64,000 nt of DNA from JAILLW01 sp045640525 (GTDB lineage Bacteria > Bacillota > Clostridia > Lachnospirales > Lachnospiraceae): assembly GCA_045640525.1 (NCBI GenBank), contig JAZUFE010000038.1, positions 9,790 to 73,789 of the forward strand. Reading direction: 5' to 3'. Shown here one piece after another: positions 53,754-63,429 of this stretch (its first letter is position 1; every line of letters begins with the position of its first letter). Both the position numbers and the translations under genes were made by a program. A model generated the notes under the pieces. That model saw only the letters and a list, made by a program, of their open reading frames with translations, did not search any database and was not told the DNA's origin.

Positions 53754-54830
53754 TTGCTGGTTTCAATTATTATTTTTTTGATTATATTTACCCTGCTCGT
53801 GGTTTCACATGAGTTCGGACATTATATTGTCGGCAAAAAGAACGGTATTCATGCAATTGAATTTTTCGTAGGCCTGGGACCGAAACTGTTTAAATGGAAA
53901 AAGCACGGAACCGAGTTTTCAATCAAGGCTTTGCCGTTTGGAGGTGCCTGTGTTTTCGAAGGAATGGATCCTTTGGAACAAGAAAACGAGAAGGAAACGG
54001 AAGTGGAAACCGAAGAACACTCCGGCGGAGCATTCAATGACGCACCTGTTTGGGGACGTTTTGCTACCGCCCTGGCAGGCCCGCTGTTTAATATAGTGCT
54101 GGCGTATATTTGCGGTGTCATTCTGGCAGCAAGTTCAGGTGTTGTGATTCCCGAGGTTCGCGAAGTCTTACCGAATTCCGGAGCCCAGGAGGCAGGAATT
54201 TTGGAGGGTGATATCATCACCTCAATCAACGGTCATTCAATACATTTAAGCACTGAGGTGTCGTTTACTTCGTTCTATTCGTTGGGTGAGCCGATGGAGG
54301 TTACCGTAGAACGTGATGGCGAAGAAATTGATATGATTGTTGTGCCCAAATATGATAATGAAGACGGTCGTTACTATATGGGCATTACGAACGGCAAATA
54401 TCTTGAATGCGGTGCGTGGGACAGTTTCAAATATGGTTTTTATAATGTTGAGTATATACTCAGAGCTACGGTGGAGAGCTTAAAAATGCTGTTTACGGGT
54501 CAGGTTGGCAAGGATGATTTGGCAGGACCTGTCGGAATGGTGAAGATTATTGATGAAACATATGATTCTGCCAAGGCATACGGAATTTTGGAAGTTATTC
54601 TTTCGATGGTAAATCTTACCATGCTGCTGTCCGCCAATTTAGCTGTGATGAATTTGCTTCCGCTTCCGGCTCTTGACGGTGGACGTTTGGTATTTTTGCT
54701 AATAGAGGCAATTCGTGGTAAGCCGGTACCGCCTGAGAAGGAAGGATACGTGCATTTAGCGGGAATGGCACTTCTTTTTGCTCTGGTCGTATTCGTGTTC
54801 GTTAACGATATTACGAAATTCTTTCGCTAA
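53754..54830 (+). CDS. rseP: Site-2 protease RseP family (M50)
   Basis: A 358-residue intramembrane zinc protease. I choose the TTG at 53754: GGAGG (53741-53745) lies 8 bases upstream, whereas the in-frame GTG at 53739 would overlap that site. HEFGH near residue 19 and LPLPALDGGRL near the C-terminus provide zinc ligands. A PDZ domain (about 140-200) lies between transmembrane segments, and a charged acidic loop (EQENEKETEVETEE) precedes it. In Firmicutes the homologue cleaves anti-sigma factors and signal peptide remnants. A terminator follows. Confidence 0.94.
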   Translation: MLVSIIIFLIIFTLLVVSHEFGHYIVGKKNGIHAIEFFVGLGPKLFKWKKHGTEFSIKALPFGGACVFEGMDPLEQENEKETEVETEEHSGGAFNDAPVWGRFATALAGPLFNIVLAYICGVILAASSGVVIPEVREVLPNSGAQEAGILEGDIITSINGHSIHLSTEVSFTSFYSLGEPMEVTVERDGEEIDMIVVPKYDNEDGRYYMGITNGKYLECGAWDSFKYGFYNVEYILRATVESLKMLFTGQVGKDDLAGPVGMVKIIDETYDSAKAYGILEVILSMVNLTMLLSANLAVMNLLPLPALDGGRLVFLLIEAIRGKPVPPEKEGYVHLAGMALLFALVVFVFVNDITKFFR

Positions 54831-54846
54831 ATATTGATAAAAATAT

Positions 54847-54911
54847 AAATCCATTGTGCAATATGCTACTTTTGAAAAAGGGCATTTTGTACAATGGATT
54901 TTTTGATTTTC
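54847..54911 (+). terminator. Terminator after rseP
   Basis: AAATCCATTGT (54847-54857) pairs perfectly with ACAATGGATTT (54891-54901), followed by TTTTGATTTT. The 33-base loop may hold further structure. It ends the uppS-rseP run. Confidence 0.8.
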
Positions 54912-54930
54912 GCCGATTATAATCTATACT
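54903..54930 (+). promoter_or_regulatory. Candidate promoter of the PP2C/kinase unit
   Basis: TTGATT (54903-54908), 16-base spacer and TATACT (54925-54930), starting in the T-tract of the rseP terminator. The leader to 55069 is about 130 bases and contains a weak cre-like site (54971-54984). Apart from these I see nothing in the 238-base gap. Confidence 0.5.
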
Positions 54931-55068
54931 ATCTTCCCGTTTAAAGGGACTTCATTATTCATTTATTCTTAGTGAGCGCTTACGAAAATTCCCATTTGAA
55001 TGATGTTTTGAGATTAAGCGGAATATATTCTTGTGATTCTCAAAATGTATGGATTAAAGGAGGATTGA

Positions 55069-55779
55069 TTGAAAATTGTTGCAAATGCATATTGGGATAT
55101 TGGCAAAAGAGAGGTTAACGAAGACTCATTGTTTCTTGAACAGATAAGAATTCTTAACGGTGAAATTACCGTTGCAATTATTGCTGATGGGATAGGATCG
55201 CTTGAAGAAGGTGAGTGTGCCGGAGGATATGCGGTTGAGGAACTGGCAGGGTGTCTCCTTGACAGTATAGTCCCGGCACTGAATCACGGGCGGGGTTTAC
55301 ATAACATATCGCGCATCCTACAGCGTAAACTGCATCAGATACATGAAGACTTTGCCGCGTATTCCAATCTAAAGTCGATTACCTTGGGAACTACATTGGC
55401 ATTTTTTTTGATATATAAGAAAAAGTATTTGGTAATCAACCTTGGTGACTCGGTCGTGATTAAGTTCAAAGGAAGACGAGAGTACAAACTGTTATCACAA
55501 ATCCATGCCAATTCTGACGGGAGCATTAATAAATGTTTGGGCAGTATGGGATATTATGAACCATGTGTGAAAACAGGGAGAATATTCGGGAAAACCGGTT
55601 TCTTGATAGCTTCAGACGGTTATTATCGAAAATTACGTGAGCATATGTATATCTTTGCACCCAAAGACATATGGGAGGAGGTGCAGATTCAAAAACGTCT
55701 CGAGCAGGCAGCATCAATATCAAAATCGCTTAAAGAAAAGGACAATATGTCGGCTGTTTATATTATGTGTTTTGGATGA
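55069..55779 (+). CDS. PP2C family protein serine/threonine phosphatase
   Basis: A 236-residue metal-dependent phosphatase. The metal-binding Asp residues are present: VNEDSLF, IIADGIGSLEEGE, IASDGYYRKL and EKDNMSAVYI. The usual DGMGG reads DGIGS here. The start is TTG at 55069, five bases after AAAGGAGG. The kinase gene follows after 17 bases, forming the classic phosphatase/kinase pair that sets phosphorylation of shared targets. Confidence 0.9.
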   Translation: MKIVANAYWDIGKREVNEDSLFLEQIRILNGEITVAIIADGIGSLEEGECAGGYAVEELAGCLLDSIVPALNHGRGLHNISRILQRKLHQIHEDFAAYSNLKSITLGTTLAFFLIYKKKYLVINLGDSVVIKFKGRREYKLLSQIHANSDGSINKCLGSMGYYEPCVKTGRIFGKTGFLIASDGYYRKLREHMYIFAPKDIWEEVQIQKRLEQAASISKSLKEKDNMSAVYIMCFG

Positions 55780-55796
55780 TTTATGAAAGGAGCTAT

Positions 55797-57098
55797 ATGA
55801 AAATAGACAAATATGAAATTTTGCATCCTTTGGGAGAAGGTGGATTCGGAAGTGTTATGCTTGCCAAAGACGTTCGCCTTGACAAGGAAGTTGCAATTAA
55901 GCTGATGCCGTACTCCGAAGAGGCGGTTAAGGAGGTCGAAATAATGAAGGACATTCATTACGCAGGGCTTCCGCAAATATATGATGTGATTTCACAGGAG
56001 GGCAGCATATATCTTGTTATGGAGTATGTTGAAGGAGTCAGTCTTAAGGATTACCTTACCATGAATAAGAAAGTTCCGTATGAAAAGGCGGTGGAATGGA
56101 TAACGGAACTGGGAGAAATTATGTGTTTTTTGCATGGGTTGCATCCATGCGTAATATATAGAGATTTGAAACCGTCCAATATTATGATAGCAAAATCCGG
56201 GCATCTTAAACTCATAGATTTCGGAGCAGCATTTGTCGACAGTCATTTATCCAAGGACAATTACAAAGCATATGGTACCAAAGGATATTCGGCTCCGGAA
56301 TTATGGAAAAGGATTGTTCCGAATCGAACATGTGATGTCTACAGTTTGGGAGTAGTTTTGCACGAAATGCTTACCGGTGAACGGAAAAGTGCCAACACCA
56401 TGAGGCGTCCTATAAGGGAGTATGATGCATCTTTGCCCAAGTATTTGGAGAAAATCGTGGCAAGGTGCCTTATGAATGAACCTCAGGACAGATATCGGAA
56501 TGTAAGAGAGTTCCTGGATGATTTGAAACTGTGTCAAAAATCAAGAGTAAGGGAAGAAATAGGATTCGGAATTAAGAAGGTTATCGTTATTTTGGGATAT
56601 ATTGCCGCACTCTTTGCTACATTTGAACCGCTCTTTGGAAAAGAGATAAGCGAGTATAGCGTGTCGGATTTTCAGACGGCTTTGATTATGACGGGAACAG
56701 CCATGCTGCTTCATATGATTCTGATATATTTAAGATCCGATTCTAAAGGATATCGCATCAGCAAGCAGATATGGTTCACCACTAAGGACTATATCGGATT
56801 GTTCGGATGTGCTTTCGTAATGCTTGGAGTAGGTACAATGCTGATTTCCAAGAATATAGAGGGTTTTAGCATGAGTGCTCACGGAGACTCGGCGCAGAAT
56901 ATGTGGGTTGAGTTTAAGGACGGGGATTCTCGGAGTGTACTTTTGAGTGACAACTCGGTTTATGAGGTGGATGATGCACTAAGAATTGAAATACCGTCTT
57001 CGGAACTTGAAGAGACGAACATGAAAATTCAGGTGGTTGCATATGATAATGAAGGGAAAAGATACGAGAGCCAAAAATTCAATATTTCGAAACCGTAA
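55797..57098 (+). CDS. Membrane Ser/Thr protein kinase
   Basis: A 433-residue Hanks-type kinase. The ATG at 55797 follows GAAAGGAGC; an in-frame ATG at 55767 is rejected. The kinase domain (1-255) has the G-loop GEGGFGSV, Lys35 in VAIKLM, Asp123 in YRDLKPSNIM (HRD as YRD), DFGAA and APE. Three hydrophobic helices follow (about 263-283, 297-320 and 340-360), then a beta-rich C-terminal domain of about 75 residues, probably outside. There are no PASTA repeats, so its signal differs from muropeptide-sensing PrkC. Confidence 0.92.
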   Translation: MKIDKYEILHPLGEGGFGSVMLAKDVRLDKEVAIKLMPYSEEAVKEVEIMKDIHYAGLPQIYDVISQEGSIYLVMEYVEGVSLKDYLTMNKKVPYEKAVEWITELGEIMCFLHGLHPCVIYRDLKPSNIMIAKSGHLKLIDFGAAFVDSHLSKDNYKAYGTKGYSAPELWKRIVPNRTCDVYSLGVVLHEMLTGERKSANTMRRPIREYDASLPKYLEKIVARCLMNEPQDRYRNVREFLDDLKLCQKSRVREEIGFGIKKVIVILGYIAALFATFEPLFGKEISEYSVSDFQTALIMTGTAMLLHMILIYLRSDSKGYRISKQIWFTTKDYIGLFGCAFVMLGVGTMLISKNIEGFSMSAHGDSAQNMWVEFKDGDSRSVLLSDNSVYEVDDALRIEIPSSELEETNMKIQVVAYDNEGKRYESQKFNISKP

Positions 57099-57111
57099 GA
57101 TGAAATCAATG

Positions 57112-57140
57112 TCCACAAAAGTCTGTCGATACGGTATAAT
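57112..57140 (+). promoter_or_regulatory. Promoter of ispG-polC
   Basis: TCCACA (57112-57117), 17-base spacer and a perfect TATAAT (57135-57140). Transcription would start near 57147, 23 bases before the ispG ATG, so ispG and polC do not depend on the kinase transcript. Confidence 0.65.
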
Positions 57141-57169
57141 CATATAGTGATTATTTATTGGAGGCAGAT

Positions 57170-58225
57170 ATGTACAGAGACAATACCAAAGTAATTCATA
57201 TAGGCAGCGCCGTAATCGGCGGCGGTAATCCTATTTTAATACAGTCAATGACCAATACGAGAACGGAAGATGTGCAGGCTACAGTTTCACAGATATTGAG
57301 GCTTGAAGAAGCCGGTTGTGAAATCATCAGATGCACTGTGCCCAATGAAGAGGCAGCACAGGCGATATCCAAGATTAAGGAGCAGATACACATACCGTTG
57401 GTGGCGGATATACATTTTGATTATAAAATGGCTATTCTGGCAATGGAAAACGGTGCGGATAAAATCAGAATTAATCCGGGAAATATAGGCGGACAGGAGA
57501 AACTGTCCAAAGTTGTTAAGGTGGCTAAAGAAAGAAATATCCCGATAAGAGTAGGAGTTAATTCCGGATCTCTTGAGAAGGAGCTTGTAGAAAAATACAA
57601 CGGCGTTACCGCAGAGGGAATTGTGGAAAGTGCCTTGGATAAAGTTCGAATGATTGAAGAAGAAAATTATGACAACATTGTCATTTCTATCAAATCGTCC
57701 GATGTTGTGATGTGTGCCAAAGCACATGAACTGATAGCTGCGAAAACTCCGTATCCGCTGCATGTGGGAATAACCGAGGCCGGTACCTATTACAGCGGTA
57801 ATATCAAATCCGCATTGGGACTCGGCATAATATTGAATCAGGGTATAGGTGACACAATACGTGTATCTTTGTCGGCAGATCCTGTAGAAGAAGTTAAAAC
57901 AGCCAAGTTGATTCTAAGAACCCTTGGATTGCGTAAAGGCGGAATTCAGGTTGTTTCGTGTCCTACTTGCGGCAGAACCAAGATAGATTTGATCGGATTG
58001 GCCAATCAGGTTGAAACGCTGGTTTCAGGATATGATCTTGATATTAAAGTAGCCGTGATGGGATGTGCGGTTAACGGTCCGGGAGAAGCCAAGGAAGCAG
58101 ACCTTGGAATCGCAGGAGGAATAGGAGAAGGTCTTTTGATAAAGAAGGGCGAAATTATTCGCAAAATTCCCGAAAGCGAATTTATCAGCACTCTTAAGTA
58201 TGAACTCGATAACTGGAATAAGTAA
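57170..58225 (+). CDS. ispG: 4-hydroxy-3-methylbut-2-en-1-yl diphosphate synthase
   Basis: A 351-residue iron-sulfur enzyme of the MEP pathway converting MEcPP to HMBPP. I place the start at 57170 (MYRDNTKVIH), after TTGGAGGC. A TIM-barrel domain with LIQSMTNTRTEDV and ADIHFDYKMAI is followed by the [4Fe-4S] domain with SCPTCGRT and VMGCAVNGPGEAKEAD. Its stop overlaps the polC ATG by one base. Together with dxr it covers two MEP steps in the cluster. Confidence 0.97.
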   Translation: MYRDNTKVIHIGSAVIGGGNPILIQSMTNTRTEDVQATVSQILRLEEAGCEIIRCTVPNEEAAQAISKIKEQIHIPLVADIHFDYKMAILAMENGADKIRINPGNIGGQEKLSKVVKVAKERNIPIRVGVNSGSLEKELVEKYNGVTAEGIVESALDKVRMIEEENYDNIVISIKSSDVVMCAKAHELIAAKTPYPLHVGITEAGTYYSGNIKSALGLGIILNQGIGDTIRVSLSADPVEEVKTAKLILRTLGLRKGGIQVVSCPTCGRTKIDLIGLANQVETLVSGYDLDIKVAVMGCAVNGPGEAKEADLGIAGGIGEGLLIKKGEIIRKIPESEFISTLKYELDNWNK

Positions 58226-61200
58226 TGGATAAAAGTTTTCAAGAGGTTTTCAGAAACCTTGAATTAGACAAACGAAATAAAATATTGTTTGAAAATGTTA
58301 CGGTAACTCAAGTCTCTGCCACCAAAAGCAGGGACTTTGTTCGCGTGTATATTTCGTCATCACATATTATTCCCAAAGCATCAATATACAAAGTTGAAAA
58401 ACTCTTAAGAAAGCAGCTTTTCGTTAAAGGGAACGGGAAAGTACGTATTCTCGAAAGATATACCCTTGCCGACACTTATACTCCGCAAATAGTGTTTGAT
58501 GCATATAAAGACAGTATTTCTTTGGAACTCGAAAAATACGGTGTTACGGAAAAGACAATGTTTGACAATGCGACCGTTTCGTTCCCCAAAGAAGATGTAA
58601 TGCATTTTTTGATAGAGGATAACGGTTATCTTCGACTAAAGAAAGATGAACTGTTAAGAATAATAAACAAGATATTCAATGAACGCTTCAATTTGGCGGT
58701 TGAAGTGGAATTTGAATTCGTTGAACCTGTCAAAGAAAAGCCGAAGACAGATTCCGTATATGAATATGTAGAACTTCCGAAGTATATGAAAGCGGAAGTT
58801 CAAGAAGAGGCAGTACCGGAGGATGATTTACCTGCGGATGAAGCCGGTAAGAAGGATGGATTATCGTTGGAGGATAAGCCGAAAGCGGAGACTGCTAAAG
58901 GCAGTGCATCGAAATCAGGTCAGAAGCTTACTCTCGAAAAGCGTTTTAAAGATAAAAAGGCTGCACCGGAACCGATTGCAGAGCAAAACCCGGACGTATT
59001 GTACGGTAAGTTCTTTGAAGACGAAGAATGCGTTGTAATGAATACGATTACGGAAGAAACGTTCGGTGATATCCAAATTCACGGTCAGATTGTGGCACAT
59101 GCAGACCCCAGAGCACTCAAGGATAATATGCGCACAATGCTCATGCTGGATGTGTCTGACTTTACCGATACCTTGAGATTTAAATTGTTTGTTGCCAATG
59201 AAGATGTAGAGAAGGTATTGGGGAAATTAAAGGTGGGCTCTTTTGTAAAGATAAAGGGTCCCATAGCATATGATAAATTCGATGATGAATTGTCAATCGG
59301 AAGAATATACGGAATTAAGAAAGGCTCGGACTTTAGAATTCCCAGAAAGGACAATTCCGAACTTAAACGTGTGGAATTGCATTGCCATACGAAAATGTCC
59401 GATATGGACGGAATATCAGAAACTTCCGATATTGTTAAGACTGCATACAAATGGGGACATCCTGCAATTGCAATTACCGACCACGGGGTTGTGCATGCAT
59501 TTCCTGATGCCAATCATACGTGGGATGATTTGTGGGCAGAGAAGAAGGCCAAACTCGAAGAGGCGGGAGAAGTTGCCGATAAGCAGGATTTCTTTAAGAT
59601 AATTTACGGTTGCGAAGGCTACCTTGTCGATGATATGAAGGAAACTGTCGTTAATGATAAGGGACAAGGATTTGACGTACCGTTTGTTGTCTTTGACTTG
59701 GAGACAACCGGATTTTCCTCAACCAAGAACAGAATAATAGAAATAGGTGCTGTTAAAGTTAAGGACGGGGAGATTATAGACAGATTCTCAACTTTCGTTA
59801 ATCCCAAGGTACCGATACCATACAGAATAATTAACCTTACCTCGATATCGGATGAGATGGTTAAGGATGCACCTACCATAGATAAGATACTTCCGGATTT
59901 CGTGGAATTTGCCAAAGATTGCGTTTTGGTAGCGCATAATGCTGCATTTGATACGGGATTTATTAATGAAAACTGTCGTAATCTGGGAATAGATTTTAGA
60001 TATACATCGGTTGATACTGTGGGTATCTCGCGAGTATTGTTCCCCGATTCCAAGAAGCACACCCTTGATGTGCTTTGCAAAAAGCTGGGAGTTATTCTGG
60101 ACAATCATCACAGAGCTGTTGATGATGCTGAAGCTACGGCGCATATCTTTATCAAAATGCTGAAGAAGCTTAATGAGGCCGGAATAGATACGCTGGGAAA
60201 GATAAACGAAAAGTGTAAGAGCAGTCCGGATATCATCAAGCACCAGCCTTATTATCATATAATCATACTTGCCAAAAATAATGTGGGTCGTGAAAACCTG
60301 TATCGTTTGGTCAGCTCATCGTTCATTGATTACTATTCTTCGCGCCCGAGAATTCCCAAGAGCATGATTAATGAATACAGGGAAGGACTGATAATAGGAA
60401 GTGCATGTGAGCAAGGCGAGTTGTATCAGGCTATTTTGAAAGAAGCTACGGTCGATAAAATAGCTGAGATAGTGGATTTTTATGATTACCTGGAAATTCA
60501 GCCGCTTGGTAACAATAAGTTCATGATTAACGATGCATCCAACGAAATGGTTAATTCCATGGACGATTTGATAGAGATAAATAGGCAGATAGTCAAGTTG
60601 GGCGAGGATGCGAATAAGCCGGTTGTGGCCACCTGTGATGTTCATTTCTTAAATCCCGAAGATGAGATATACAGAAGAATCATAATGGCCGGCAAGGGCT
60701 TTAAAGATGCGGATGAACAGGCTCCGCTGTACCTTAGAACCACGGAAGAAATGTTGGAAGAATTCAAATATCTTGGTCCTAAAAAGGCAGAGGAGGTAGT
60801 TATAACCAATACTGTCAAAATATCACATATGATAGACGTCATGAGCCCGGTGCGCCCGGACAAGTGCCCTCCGGTTATCCCTCATTCCGATGAAACCTTG
60901 AGGAAGATATGTTATGACAAAGCACATGAACTATATGGCGAGGATCTTCCTAAGATAGTATCTTCAAGATTGGAGAAGGAACTCGATTCGATTATAGGTA
61001 ACGGATATGCGGTAATGTATATTATTGCTCAAAAACTGGTGTGGAAATCGGTAGAGGACGGATATCTGGTAGGTTCCCGAGGTTCGGTTGGTTCTTCGCT
61101 TGTTGCGTTTATGGCCGGAATTACGGAGGTTAATTCACTGGCTGCACATTACAGATGCCCCAAATGCCATTATGTTGATTTCGATTCAGAAGTAATTAAA

Positions 61201-62769
61201 ACTCACGTGGGTAATGCAGGATGTGACCTGCCCGATGCGGTGTGCCCTGTTTGCGGTGAACCGCTCATAAAAGACGGATTTGACATTCCGTTTGAAACAT
61301 TCCTCGGTTTTAAAGGAGATAAGGAGCCTGATATTGACCTTAACTTCTCTTCTGAGTATCAGTCAAAGGCTCACAAATATACCGAAGTTATTTTCGGAGC
61401 CGGTCAGACTTTCAGAGCAGGAACCGTAACAGGTCTGGCCGATAAAACCGCTTTGGGTTATGTCCGTGGGTATTATAAAGATCATGAGACGGTTAAACGT
61501 TCGTGCGAGATGAATCGTATATCGCTCGGATGCGTTGGAATAAGGAGAGGAACAGGTCAGCATCCGGGCGGAATAATAGTATTGCCCAACGGTGAGGATA
61601 TTAACTCGTTTACTCCGATTCAACATCCGCCTAAGGACGATACCATAATAACAACGCATTTTGATTATCATTCAATAGATCATAATCTTTTGAAATTGGA
61701 TATTCTCGGACATGATGATCCTACAATGATCAGAATGCTTCAGGATTTAACGGGACTTGACCCGACAACGATTCCTTTGGACGATAAGCAGGTTATGTCT
61801 TTGTTCCAAAATACCGATGCATTGGGCATTAAACCCTCCGATATAGGCGGATGCCCGACAGGTTCATTGGGACTTCCGGAATTCGGAACGGAGTTTGTTA
61901 TCAACATGCTGATGACTACCAAGCCACAGACTCTGACGGACTTAATCAGAATTTCAGGACTCGGACACGGAACCGATGTATGGCAGGGAACTGCGGAAGT
62001 GATCATCGAAGAAGGCAAAGCAGATCTGGCTCATTGCATATGTTGTCGTGACGATATTATGATTTACCTTATCAGTAAAGGAATGGATCCGGCCGAATCG
62101 TTCAGTATTATGGAGAACGTACGAAAGGGTAAAGTAGCCAAAGGCAAGTGTAAGGATTGGCCAAGATGGAAAGAGGAAATGACTGCCCATGATGTTCCCG
62201 ACTGGTATATTTGGTGTTGTGAGAGAATTAAATATATGTTCCCCAAAGCACATGCTGCCGCTTACGTTATGATGGGATGGCGTGTCGGATATTATAAAAT
62301 TAATTATCCGCAGGCGTATTATGCTTCATTCTTTTCGATTCGTGCCAAAGCATTCGATTATGAAAAAATGTGTATGGGCGCCGAAGTTGTTAAAGGACAT
62401 ATAGAGGAATTAAAGGCAATTGATAAGCCGACAGCAACGGAAAAGGACCTTTTAAAAGACTTAAATCTGGTTCAGGAAATGTATGCCAGAGGTTTGGAAT
62501 TTGTTCCGATTGATATATATCGGGCCAACTCAAGGCTGTTCCAAATTGTTGACGGTAAATTGATGCCGTCGCTTATGAGTATAGCCGGAGTTGCTGAGTC
62601 GGCTGCGGATTCTATAGTTGAAGCAGCTAAGAAGGGTGAATTCACATCACGCGACGATTTCAGAGAGCGTACGCATGTATCACAGACAATAGTTGATACC
62701 ATGAATCGCCTGGGATTACTGGAAGGAATACCGGAATCAAATCAGATAAGCCTGTTTGATTTATTGTAA
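58225..62769 (+). CDS. polC: DNA polymerase III alpha subunit, PolC type
   Basis: A 1514-residue replicative polymerase with built-in proofreading. Order: N-terminal domain (1-170); a charged Ala/Glu/Lys-rich linker (about 180-255); an OB domain (about 270-370); a PHP domain starting ELHCHTKMSDMDG near 385; a DEDD exonuclease inserted in it, VFDLETTGFSS near 490; and the polymerase with GSRGSVGSSLVAFM, a zinc-binding CPKCHYVD/CPVCGEP pair, and PDIDLNFSSEYQ near 1035. It is somewhat longer than B. subtilis PolC, largely through the linker. Confidence 0.98.
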   Translation: MDKSFQEVFRNLELDKRNKILFENVTVTQVSATKSRDFVRVYISSSHIIPKASIYKVEKLLRKQLFVKGNGKVRILERYTLADTYTPQIVFDAYKDSISLELEKYGVTEKTMFDNATVSFPKEDVMHFLIEDNGYLRLKKDELLRIINKIFNERFNLAVEVEFEFVEPVKEKPKTDSVYEYVELPKYMKAEVQEEAVPEDDLPADEAGKKDGLSLEDKPKAETAKGSASKSGQKLTLEKRFKDKKAAPEPIAEQNPDVLYGKFFEDEECVVMNTITEETFGDIQIHGQIVAHADPRALKDNMRTMLMLDVSDFTDTLRFKLFVANEDVEKVLGKLKVGSFVKIKGPIAYDKFDDELSIGRIYGIKKGSDFRIPRKDNSELKRVELHCHTKMSDMDGISETSDIVKTAYKWGHPAIAITDHGVVHAFPDANHTWDDLWAEKKAKLEEAGEVADKQDFFKIIYGCEGYLVDDMKETVVNDKGQGFDVPFVVFDLETTGFSSTKNRIIEIGAVKVKDGEIIDRFSTFVNPKVPIPYRIINLTSISDEMVKDAPTIDKILPDFVEFAKDCVLVAHNAAFDTGFINENCRNLGIDFRYTSVDTVGISRVLFPDSKKHTLDVLCKKLGVILDNHHRAVDDAEATAHIFIKMLKKLNEAGIDTLGKINEKCKSSPDIIKHQPYYHIIILAKNNVGRENLYRLVSSSFIDYYSSRPRIPKSMINEYREGLIIGSACEQGELYQAILKEATVDKIAEIVDFYDYLEIQPLGNNKFMINDASNEMVNSMDDLIEINRQIVKLGEDANKPVVATCDVHFLNPEDEIYRRIIMAGKGFKDADEQAPLYLRTTEEMLEEFKYLGPKKAEEVVITNTVKISHMIDVMSPVRPDKCPPVIPHSDETLRKICYDKAHELYGEDLPKIVSSRLEKELDSIIGNGYAVMYIIAQKLVWKSVEDGYLVGSRGSVGSSLVAFMAGITEVNSLAAHYRCPKCHYVDFDSEVIKTHVGNAGCDLPDAVCPVCGEPLIKDGFDIPFETFLGFKGDKEPDIDLNFSSEYQSKAHKYTEVIFGAGQTFRAGTVTGLADKTALGYVRGYYKDHETVKRSCEMNRISLGCVGIRRGTGQHPGGIIVLPNGEDINSFTPIQHPPKDDTIITTHFDYHSIDHNLLKLDILGHDDPTMIRMLQDLTGLDPTTIPLDDKQVMSLFQNTDALGIKPSDIGGCPTGSLGLPEFGTEFVINMLMTTKPQTLTDLIRISGLGHGTDVWQGTAEVIIEEGKADLAHCICCRDDIMIYLISKGMDPAESFSIMENVRKGKVAKGKCKDWPRWKEEMTAHDVPDWYIWCCERIKYMFPKAHAAAYVMMGWRVGYYKINYPQAYYASFFSIRAKAFDYEKMCMGAEVVKGHIEELKAIDKPTATEKDLLKDLNLVQEMYARGLEFVPIDIYRANSRLFQIVDGKLMPSLMSIAGVAESAADSIVEAAKKGEFTSRDDFRERTHVSQTIVDTMNRLGLLEGIPESNQISLFDLL

Positions 62770-62772
62770 GTT

Positions 62773-63429
62773 ATGAGAAGAGAGATTGATTTAGAAGAAA
62801 TTTCAGACGGAAACAGATACAATCGTGACAGTATGGTAAGGATATCCTGCAATGATTGCGAAGGTTGCAGTAATTGTTGTCATGATATGGGAACGTCGAT
62901 TATATTGGATCCATACGATGTATATGAGCTTTGCAAGGGCTTGGACACTGATGCAAACAGATTACTTTGCACTTACGTGGAGCTAAACGTGGTTGACGGC
63001 ATTATTCTTCCGAATATCAAAATGGGTGAAGGAGATAATCCCTCCTGCGGATTTTTGACTTCGGACGGAAAATGTTCTATACATAATATAAGGCCGGGGT
63101 TCTGCAGATTATTTCCGCTGGGAAGAATATATGAGAACGGCAGTTTTTCGTATTTTAATCAAATACATGAATGCAACTACCCCAACAAGTCAAAGGTTAA
63201 GATTAAAAAGTGGCTTGATATTCCGTCGATTGCGGAATATGAAAAGTTTGTTCTTGACTGGCATGATTTTTTAAAGAAAGCCGAGGAGCATCTTAGCGGT
63301 TGTACGGATGAAGAAATTAAGAGAATTGATATGAGTATTCTCAATATTTTTTATTTGTCGCCTTATGATTTTGGAGAAAGCTTTTATCCACAGTTTTATG
63401 AAAGATTGGAGAGAATAAATGTACTTTGA
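62773..63429 (+). CDS. YkgJ-like cysteine cluster protein
   Basis: A 218-residue protein with the zinc/iron-chelating Cys pattern of the YkgJ family: ISCNDCEGCSNCCHDMG near residue 28, then CGFLTSDGKCSIHNIRPGFCR near 95-115. The first cluster is unusually Cys-rich (CxxCxxCxxCC). The remaining C-terminal part is helical. The function of this family is poorly known. It starts 3 bases after polC and overlaps the metallopeptidase start by 11 bases. Confidence 0.88.
   Translation: MRREIDLEEISDGNRYNRDSMVRISCNDCEGCSNCCHDMGTSIILDPYDVYELCKGLDTDANRLLCTYVELNVVDGIILPNIKMGEGDNPSCGFLTSDGKCSIHNIRPGFCRLFPLGRIYENGSFSYFNQIHECNYPNKSKVKIKKWLDIPSIAEYEKFVLDWHDFLKKAEEHLSGCTDEEIKRIDMSILNIFYLSPYDFGESFYPQFYERLERINVL

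Noticed and set aside
54971..54984. AGTGAGCGCTTACG as a CcpA catabolite-response (cre) site before the PP2C gene
   Set aside because: The central CG and several inner positions fit, but both outer bases of the consensus mismatch and the gene is not a carbon-catabolism gene; too weak to annotate.
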